Positions 56,955-64,000 of a DNA stretch of 64,000 nt are shown piece by piece (the stretch's first letter is position 1; each line of letters opens with the position of its first letter). The notes under the pieces were generated by a model. The model was not told the origin of the DNA, did no database searches, and worked only from the letters and a program-made list of their open reading frames with translations. The stretch comes from Cercozoa sp. M6MM. Its lineage: Eukaryota > Endomyxa: Ascetosporea. The stretch lies in the NCBI GenBank assembly GCA_040357565.1, contig JBDODJ010000005.1. One strand, given 5' to 3'. The translations under genes were made by a program, and so were the position numbers.

Positions 56955-57127
56955 CCTGAGTGATCTTAGTTTTTATCCTGTCGGAGACGATAGCACTTCA
57001 CATAAACGAAAGCGATGATCAGACGGATGGGCTGTTGATTCAGACCCCCGAGTGACTAAGTTTGTTTTGAGCATCACATTGATCGGGCAGGTAAGGTAAT
57101 AATCTACACGTGACAACCAGCGGCAGT

Positions 57128-57594
57128 TTACTTCTTCTTCTTGAGGCCAAGGGCGACCTTGATCTCGTCGAAGGCGACGAGGACGAGAGCACCACCGAGA
57201 CCACGGGCAACGTTGGCACCGGCACCCTTGAAGAGCGTCGGGACACCCTCCTCCGTGGCGATCTTGCCGAAGGCGTGCAGCGAGTTCTTGTACTTCTTCT
57301 CGCCACCGACCGTCATCATCATGCGACGGCGGACCGTGTCGATCGGGTACGACGCGAGGCCGGCCACAACCGTCACCGAGTAGGCGATCGAGAACTTGAC
57401 CCAGAAGTTGTCCGACTTGGCAATGTCGTTCACCGTGTCGTTGAGGCCGAAGTAGAGGCCACGGTACACAATGATGCCGAAGCACGAGATCATGAAACCG
57501 CGGTAGAGGGCGAGCGGGCCGTCCGACTTGACCGACTTCTTGAGGCAGTCAACGAGACCGTTGTACTCGCGCGAGGCACCAGAGCCTGCCAATA

Positions 57595-57647
<53 letters not shown>

Positions 57648-58430
57648 AGAAGTATACCAGAGTCCATGCCCAGACGCGTACGGGCAAAGTCAAGCGGGTA
57701 CACGACGAGGAGCGACGTGGCACCGGCGGCACCACCCGAAGCAACGTTGCCGAGCAGCTGCTTGTAGAACGGCGCCGTCTTCGGCTGGCCGAACATCTTC
57801 TTGTAGCGGTCCTTGAAGGCAAAGTTCAGCGCCTGCGTCGGGAAGTAACGCACGACGTTGGCGAGGTTGCCACGCCAGAACGAGCCGACACCCTGCTCGG
57901 CCGGGACACGCTTGATGACGTCCATGATGCCCGTGTACGGCTTCTCGATCGTCTTGGCATCAGCCTGGTTCTGCAGCAGCAGCTTGATGCGCTCGATGGG
58001 CGCCACAACCGTCTTCGAGACGGCGGCGGCAACACCACCAACGGCGAAGTCAACAACGAAGTCCTTCGACACTGCCAGACACAGAGAACACATCACATGA
58101 TCACTACAAAACCACGACCACCCCAAAAACCAAAGGTCGGTTGGTGCCCTGGTACACACATGACAACTCACATGCCGTGTGCGTAAGCAGGGACACCAAG
58201 AAATGAACAAGCACGAGAAACCAAGAAACAGAGTGGCGGGCAGGAAAACACACAACACACGTGACCCAAGCACACGGCCTGCCACACACCTAGAACAGCT
58301 AACTGGAAGCCACCGAACACAGCGAGGTGCGTGGCGAGGCCCAATAACGCGTGTGCAAAATTGTGCACGCCGGCATGCACGGGCCCGCACTGCGCGCCAC
58401 ACTGCGCGTTAGTGCACAGCGAAACTTACT
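57128..58430 (-). CDS. ANT: Mitochondrial ADP/ATP carrier
   Basis: Inner-membrane exchanger of cytosolic ADP for matrix ATP. The three mitochondrial-carrier repeats are visible: [33 protein letters not shown] and [14 protein letters not shown], the last being the RRRMMM signature diagnostic of ADP/ATP carriers. [20 protein letters not shown] and [18 protein letters not shown] are also characteristic. Coding exons are 58071-57658 and 57585-57128, about 290 residues in all. The 5' coding exon starts TGTCGAAGG directly after the acceptor. The only start I can find is an A from an upstream exon ending at 58430 (GGTTAGCCA before GTAAGT), giving a split A|TG. Codon bias is as strong as in the ribosomal genes. 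An (AT)n(AC)n intron separates the last two exons. Confidence 0.95.
57594..57643. repeat. (AT)n(AC)n compound microsatellite
   Basis: AT repeats followed by AC repeats within the 72-nt intron of the ADP/ATP carrier gene. Confidence 0.95.
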
Positions 58431-58771
58431 GGCTAACCGAGAAGCGAGTTCAAAACCCTGGGTGGTTTCGGCGGTTTTTTCGATTTTGTTTATTTTTGGG
58501 GGCGTTGGTCGCACTTGAATGATTCTCGGCGCTCCAGCACTCCTCGTTGTCGTATTTCTTTAAAACTGTATCTCCTCGTGCGTTGTGTAACAACATTGGT
58601 TTCGATTCCTTATTCGTGTGCAAGACATATTCTACTGTTTGTTGTGCGTCGTGAAACAGGAAGTCTACCGTGGCACGTGTCAACATCAAATGCGTCCGAG
58701 CGGAGTGTTTCTCCAGTCGGGCAGCGTTTGACCGACCTCCCCATTCGTCCAAACTCGGCCAGAATCCTGTC
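58431..58771. promoter_or_regulatory. Divergent region of the ADP/ATP carrier and Deg protease genes
   Basis: 341 bp that must hold the carrier 5' UTR and both promoters. No convincing coding exon. Confidence 0.45.
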
Positions 58772-59075
58772 ATGCTTTCGTTTAGCAAGAAGGGCTCTCG
58801 CTCGACTGTACACCTTGAGGTATCGTCAGCTAATCAATGCCCTGTTTTGCAACTGAAACTGATTTTCCAGCAACTGCAAGAGGATGCGACAGCTCACCCC
58901 CCGTCCATTTCCGCTCCTCCTGTGACTGTGCGGCCTGCAGTCGAACTCGAACGCTCTGTTGTGCGCGTGCACGCCGTGGTATGTCTTTGTGTACGAGTGA
59001 TATACTCATGCACATGTATCTGCCTGCAGATCTCAGAACCAGACCGGCGAAATTTTTGGAGCAATACGTAACCGC

Positions 59076-59110
<35 letters not shown>

Positions 59111-60055
59111 TAATTGTCGTTCTTTACTTGAAATGAATGACAGACCGCCCTCGGAAGTGTCGGGTAGTGGCGTAGTTGTCGAGTTATGCCTACCTGGAGC
59201 CGCACCCCAGCTCCCCTTCGCCTCGTCGCAGGCCTCAACCAGCACACTGCCGAGCAGCGATGCCACCTTCCCTGGCACGCCCGCCAATACAAGAAGTAAA
59301 GCAGCAGCAGAATCGGCGACCAAGAACCCTAACAGCCGCGAGAACTGCTGCAAACTGATCCTCACCTGCGCACATGTCGTGTCCGATGCTCAGCTAATCT
59401 GGCTTGCACGAGATCAAGATGTCGTCTCTGTGCCGCTGTACTTTCCCGTGTCAATGTCTTGATTTCTGTTGAAGTTTCGCTCTGACACCTCTTTGATGTG
59501 CAGACGTGTTCTGTCGATCAGCCACGACGCCGACCTGGCTCTGCTTGTACAATAATCCATCTGCATCCTGCCAAGTGAATGTCCTCTTGTATTTCAGTGT
59601 CGCGTTGATCGCGGCGAAGTGGACGAAACTGAACTTCCAGCCATGGTTGCTCCTTCATTCGTTGCACCCTTGCTACAAGGCCAGGTGACACTTTCTGTTT
59701 CTCTGCAGGACCAAGTCTGGGACACGCTGCGTCCACTTCCGTTGCAAAAACACTTGCCGCGTCGATCACAGCGTGTCAAAGTGGTAAATTCACCTCAATA
59801 GATACACGCAGGTAAACTTGAGGCGTGCGAGTGAATAATAGGTGGGGTTTCCGGTGGGAGGAGCCACACTCGCCGTTACGAGCGGAGTGGTCTCGGTAAA
59901 TCGGACCAAAGTTGGTGTTGGTGTGGTCACAACCGACTTATCTGTAAAAAATACAGAGAGTGGAAATGTCAACTGCCTCGCATAGTGGCCGCGAAGCCTT
60001 ATCTATCCAAGTGAGATTTAGCTCAGTGAAATAGAGAATTCACACACTCAACCAC

Positions 60056-60112
<57 letters not shown>

Positions 60113-60212
60113 NNNNNNNNNNNNNNNNNNNNNNNNNNNNNNNNNNNNNNNNNNNNNNNNNNNNNNNNNNNNNNNNNNNNNNNNNNNNNNNNNNNNNNNN
60201 NNNNNNNNNNNN

Positions 60213-60253
<41 letters not shown>

Positions 60254-62263
60254 TCAACAGGTGGACGCTGCGATCAACTTCGGCAACAGTGGTGGTGCGT
60301 TGATCCACATCGGCGACAAGGACAAGCAAGGCAGCAGTGGTGGTGATAAAGACGCCGACAGCGACAGCGGCAACAACACGCTGTTGGGCATTGTGCATCA
60401 GGTTTGCCGCTGCAAGACCCATTTTCCTGTGTTGCTTTTTGATCAACTGAATGACAATTGAATGGAAACAGGGCTTCTCGCAACTTCAATCGCATGGAGA
60501 GGCTCTTGCCGTTCCTGTCGTACGCCTGACTTAGCTGTAGCGTATTTTTGTCTATTGAATCACTACCTGGAGCGTACAGCTGGAGCACTTCATCGACAAC
60601 ACGCGACGCTTGCTGAAGGATCCAGCCGCAGTTGCATTGCGTGATGGTACAGTTCGCCAAGTAATGTTGTACATGTGCGCATGCGCTGTCTGTTTTAGCT
60701 CGAGCAGGCGCTGTTCGCGGCGGCTACGAGATAATTTGTGAGTCTGAAGCCAACGAGGTTTCTAGTGTTTCACACTCATAGGTCAAGAGGGAATGTACTT
60801 GTGTGTAACTTTGTTCTTAGGCCGTGGCAGAGTGTCACGTGCCCTTCTTCTCCATGGCACAGGCACAGGTAATAACTAATTTGCAGCAAAGTACTCTTCT
60901 CCGTTAGAACATACGTGTGGTGGTCTAGGCACTTAAGGAAGACGCCGTCCTGCGCGAGTACCTGCAGCTGCCTGCTTCCACCAAGGTATCGATCATTTTC
61001 AGTTGTTCCCTATTCTCTTTCTATGACGTCTGTCGCTTGGTCAATAGGAAGGAGGTGTCTGGCTTCGTCGAGTTCCAGTGCAGCTGCCTTGGGGACGCGC
61101 CACTCCTCCTACAGCTCCGACTAGCGACCCTGACAGTGATCGAGCACTCATAGACACGCATCTCTGCGATGATGGTAAATTTATCCCAAGGTAGTTGAAA
61201 GACGGACAGTACAGGTACTATGTGTGAATATCCCATCGAAACTGCAGATGTCCTGTTGGCGATTGACGATGTGGCAGTTCGAGGCGATGGCACATGCGTG
61301 TACTCGCAATATTAAGTGCGTGTATTATCACGCAAGTTTGCTTGAATTGATCTGCAGTGTGGAAGAAGTTGAGTCACCCGTGTCGCTGTCCTACCTGGTG
61401 CACAAGAAGAACATCGGTGACTCACTGCGTTGCTTGGTGTGGCGCCCTCAGTGGCGCAGCTTCGTTCGCGTCAACGCCACGCTTACGGGTGCCAACCGCG
61501 TGATGCAGGTCCCGCCCTACCAGTACGGCGTTCCGAGCGACTACGTTGTCTTTGGCGGCCTCGTGTTCACTGCTTTGACGTATGATGCTATCTTTTCTGT
61601 GGGAGCGAAGAGGTGTGTGAACACCTGCATTTGTAGTATCCCATTTGTGGAGTCGGTTATGTCAGACGCCTCATCTGCGATTAAACTGCACGTATCGGCT
61701 GTGGTATTTTCTTGAATGAGCTGCTCTGTAGAAACCATGAGTTGTCTAATATTAGGCCTACCTCGACGATGACGATTTGTTGCAAGAGCGCCTGCGCAAT
61801 ATAAAGAAAGAGGGTACACATACACACGCGCTTACACATGCCGTATCTTTCTTTTTTGCGTGCAGAGGCTGTTCCGCCAGGATTCGAGTTGTGGCAACAC
61901 CAGATGTAACCCTACACAGCCTTGATTGGGACGTCTCAGTATCCTATCATGCGTAGTATCATGGTGAGCGACGTTCTACGCGATGTGTCGAACCGCTCGC
62001 TGCACTTCTGCACCGGCGACGTGCTGGAAGTGCGTATATTTTTGCCACTCGACATCTTAGGCTCGTGCACTCTTAGTTGCTTTGCTGTGTGATACCTTTA
62101 GAAAGTACAAGGAGTGCGCATATTCAACTTGAAGCACCTCGCGCAGATGGTGAATTCTGCACTCAATGTACATGTGTATGTGCCGGACTGTCACTCCTCT
62201 CATGCTTAGTTGAGAGATGAGGCGAAGGTTCAAGTGCAGGGGCGCCATGTAAAATTTAACTTG

Positions 62264-62316
<53 letters not shown>

Positions 62317-62416
62317 NNNNNNNNNNNNNNNNNNNNNNNNNNNNNNNNNNNNNNNNNNNNNNNNNNNNNNNNNNNNNNNNNNNNNNNNNNNNNNNNNNNN
62401 NNNNNNNNNNNNNNNN

Positions 62417-62466
<50 letters not shown>

Positions 62467-62829
62467 CTTACGATCAATATTTGTGTAGGTTGTGCGCTTC
62501 GATTTTGCGAACCACACATCCGTCGTGGTGGATCACGATGCCGCGCTTGCTCGCCTTCCAGGTCTGCTGAAAAAGTACCGCGTCCCGACCGCCATGTCCT
62601 TCGCTTTGATGGTCCCCTCATTTGCTTTGATTCACACTATTCTCAATCAGTACCCGTGTACGAGCAGACAAAAGACGAACAGGCGCGACAAAATCCTCCT
62701 GCTTCCGTCTCACTCGAGGTAGTTCTCACCAAATGGTCAGTAAACTGCGCCTCCCGTACTCGAGCGGTCCTGTATGCTTTGCAGGAAAGCGCGACATCAC
62801 CGTCTACGTCTCTGTCCTCCTTTCAGTAA
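58772..62829 (+). CDS. Deg9-like serine protease with PDZ domains
   Basis: HtrA/Deg trypsin-fold protease of the plant/protist Deg9 type. The first exon is MLSFSKKGSRSTVHLE, then LERSVVRVHAVISEPDRRNF. The triad is complete: His in LILTCAHVVSDAQ near 59355-59395, Asp in LSISHDADLALL near 59510-59550, Ser in AAINFGNSGGALI near 60270-60305. The domain continues with LLGIVHQ, QLEHFIDNTRRLLKDP and a first PDZ (GGVWLRRVPVQLPWG, DVLLAIDDVAVRGDGT, VSLSYLVHKKNIGDSLR). Then come YQYGVPSDYVVFGGLVFTAL, ERLRNIKKEEAVPPGFEL and a second PDZ (IMVSDVLRDVSNRS, VQGVRIFNLKHLAQM). The final segment is LLKKYRVPTAMS, close to the C-terminal HCIPSAMS of plant Deg9. Two GT-filled introns hold 100-N gaps. The 3' end (62722 or 62829) is unsettled. 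Confidence 0.85.
60059..60251. repeat. (GT)n microsatellite with a 100-N gap
   Basis: GT tract flanking N 60113-60212, in the intron before the Ser-containing exon of the Deg protease. Confidence 0.95.
62264..62460. repeat. (GT)n microsatellite with a 100-N gap
   Basis: GT tract flanking N 62317-62416, in an intron of the Deg protease gene. Confidence 0.95.
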
Positions 62830-63176
62830 AGCGTCTGGCCCGCACAAGCAACATAGCCTCCCGCCGGATTCAGTTCAGTGCAGTTCGGTTGCGTTCGTTC
62901 CGCTTGCCGTTGGCCCGAAATCCATCCATTCCGTTCATTGAACTCAATTTCAACGTTTCCAACGGATTGTGAACTGAAATGAATTAACTGAGCTCGAGTG
63001 GACGGACGTAAAAGAAAAGAACGAATGCGCTAGGTGATGCTCAATTGTCACGTCGTGGCGTGGGTGTATCGTCGCACCGGGGCACCGGTCGCGTGCTCAG
63101 GCGACGATGACGCAGACCGTATCGCAATCAATGACAGTGCAGTCAGCCTGGTGTCTCAGTCTTCCGTACCGCTAGC
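62830..63176. other. Convergent spacer
   Basis: 347 bp with TTCAGTTCAG/GTTCGTTCCG-type words (62870-62910), like other 3' spacers in the window. No gene seen. Confidence 0.5.
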
Positions 63177-64000
63177 CTACTGTCGAACGGTCTGCAAAAG
63201 CTGCTCGGACAACGTATCGGCAATATCCGGGAGCTGCTGCTCCAGGTCACTCATCTGCGTTCGCGGCGCCTTGCGTTGCGGTTCGGGCAGCGCGACCTGT
63301 GTTCAGACGCATGCATGGGATAGACTTTGGGCACGCCAAGTATAAGGGCAGGACTGCCCGAGGTGATCGATACCTTGGACACGGAGTGCTCAAACACGGT
63401 GAGGTCGTTCTGATCCGGCAGCGCGACGTACTTGGACTGGTTACCGATGTAGCGGTAGTCTTGCTGCCACGCGAACGGCATCGTGTGGTACCACGCCTCG
63501 AACTCAACAAAGGCGGCCTCCAGGCCAACCTGGTCAAAAACAAAGAAGCATCCGCATACCTCAGGATAACATCGAAGTTAATACCTCAGCGACGCGCTGC
63601 TGCCAGCGCGCATCGGTAGCGGCGAGGCGCGAGAAAATTGTTTGTTTCTGGGGACGGAAACGGGAAAAGGAAGAAAGTTAACGGTCCAGCTGTGGCGAGA
63701 CAGACATGCAAGAGCGGGTAGTTACATCATCCTGCGCTGTGAGATCGACTAGTCGCTTGATGACCATCCAGCGCGAACCGTCGGCTTCCACGCGGCGCCA
63801 GTGCAGGTCCTCAGCCTGCACACACGCACACACACACACACATACACGTATAGACACAAGTGGACTGCCAATCTGAAATGGGGTGGGACGCACCTCCTTG
63901 TAGCGACGCAGGAAGAGCATGTTCTCCTTCAGTCGCCAGTCGGTCGTGGTCTTCACCGACACTGCCTGCGAACGCACGAACAGACAAACCCACAGTTTAG
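63177..64000 (-). CDS. Unrecognised helical protein, 5' end beyond the window
   Basis: Exons from the right edge read VKTTTDWRLKENMLFLRRYK, AEDLHWRRVEADGSRWMVIK, RLVDLTAQDD, KQTIFSRLAATDARWQQRVA, VEFEAWYHTMPFAWQQDYRY, YVALPDQNDLTVFEHSVSK and, after an intron at about 63293-63370, VALPEPQRKAPRTQMSDLEQ and LPDIADTLSEQLLQTVRQ with the stop at 63177-63179. Trp- and charge-rich helices, no membrane segment. I do not recognise the family. A (CA)n stretch sits in the intron at 63820-63848. Confidence 0.6.

Noticed and set aside
57128-58402. A 424-residue carrier protein with a long N-terminal extension
   Set aside because: The extension is read-through of introns (Cys/Val-rich and low complexity); the carrier begins at VSKDFVVDF after the acceptor at 58072.
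1-64000. tRNA, rRNA or snRNA genes
   Set aside because: I looked for T-loop/anticodon patterns and conserved rRNA words in the spacers and found none that fold convincingly; a covariance-model scan could overturn this.

Overview
The window is nuclear DNA from an intron-rich eukaryotic microbe. Coding exons are GC-rich and moderately biased in codon use. They are broken by many short introns, mostly about 40-120 nt, several of them swollen by (CA)n/(GT)n, (GA)n, homopolymer C and C/T-rich repeats; the assembly gaps I could place fall in or beside such repeats. The gene set (kinetochore CENP-C, GPI transamidase, UFD1, ADP/ATP carrier, cytosolic ribosomal proteins, secretory and lysosome-type lipid enzymes) is eukaryotic. 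A plant/protist-type Deg protease and a kinase resembling a plant/protist family point to a protist or alga. I cannot name the lineage. I see no tRNA, rRNA, CRISPR array or intact mobile element.

Layout, left to right: tandem CH-domain actin-binding protein (+, 5' cut), GAA1 GPI transamidase subunit (-), ribosomal eL36 (+), SAP-domain protein (-), small unknown (+), leucine carboxyl methyltransferase LCMT1 (-), UFD1 (+), unknown (-), ribosomal uS5 (-), CENP-C/Mif2 (+), type I membrane protein (-), unknown (+), Yos1/IER3IP1 (-), small membrane protein (-), SNF2-type helicase (+), dolichol-phosphate mannosyltransferase (-), kinase with a signal peptide (+), secretory unknown (-), a membrane-tethered zinc-finger protein (+), coiled-coil protein (-), tail-anchored protein (-), longin-like protein (+), coproporphyrinogen oxidase (-), small membrane protein (+), GDE4-type glycerophosphodiesterase (-), myotubularin (+), ADP/ATP carrier (-), Deg9-like protease (+), unknown (-, cut at the right end).

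Adjacent genes alternate strand almost without exception (25 of 28 neighbouring pairs), so the region is a chain of head-to-head pairs with short shared promoters and tail-to-tail pairs with short shared 3' spacers. The genes are mostly unrelated housekeeping functions and do not form one pathway, although several serve the secretory membrane system (GAA1, DPM synthase, Yos1, GDE4, myotubularin).

The most unusual object is the gene at 40274-43823. Its 13 exons splice in one frame to 863 codons. They encode a signal peptide, a Cys-containing ectodomain with N-glycosylation sequons, one transmembrane helix, a basic stop-transfer, two zinc fingers and a Gln/Asn-rich tail. This looks like a surface receptor carrying its own DNA-binding domain. 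Other notable points are a CENP-C with a canonical motif, a SUMO-interaction-like motif and repeat-rich acidic segments; an intron apparently born by tandem duplication; a start codon apparently split by an intron; and frequent GTAC 5' splice sites.
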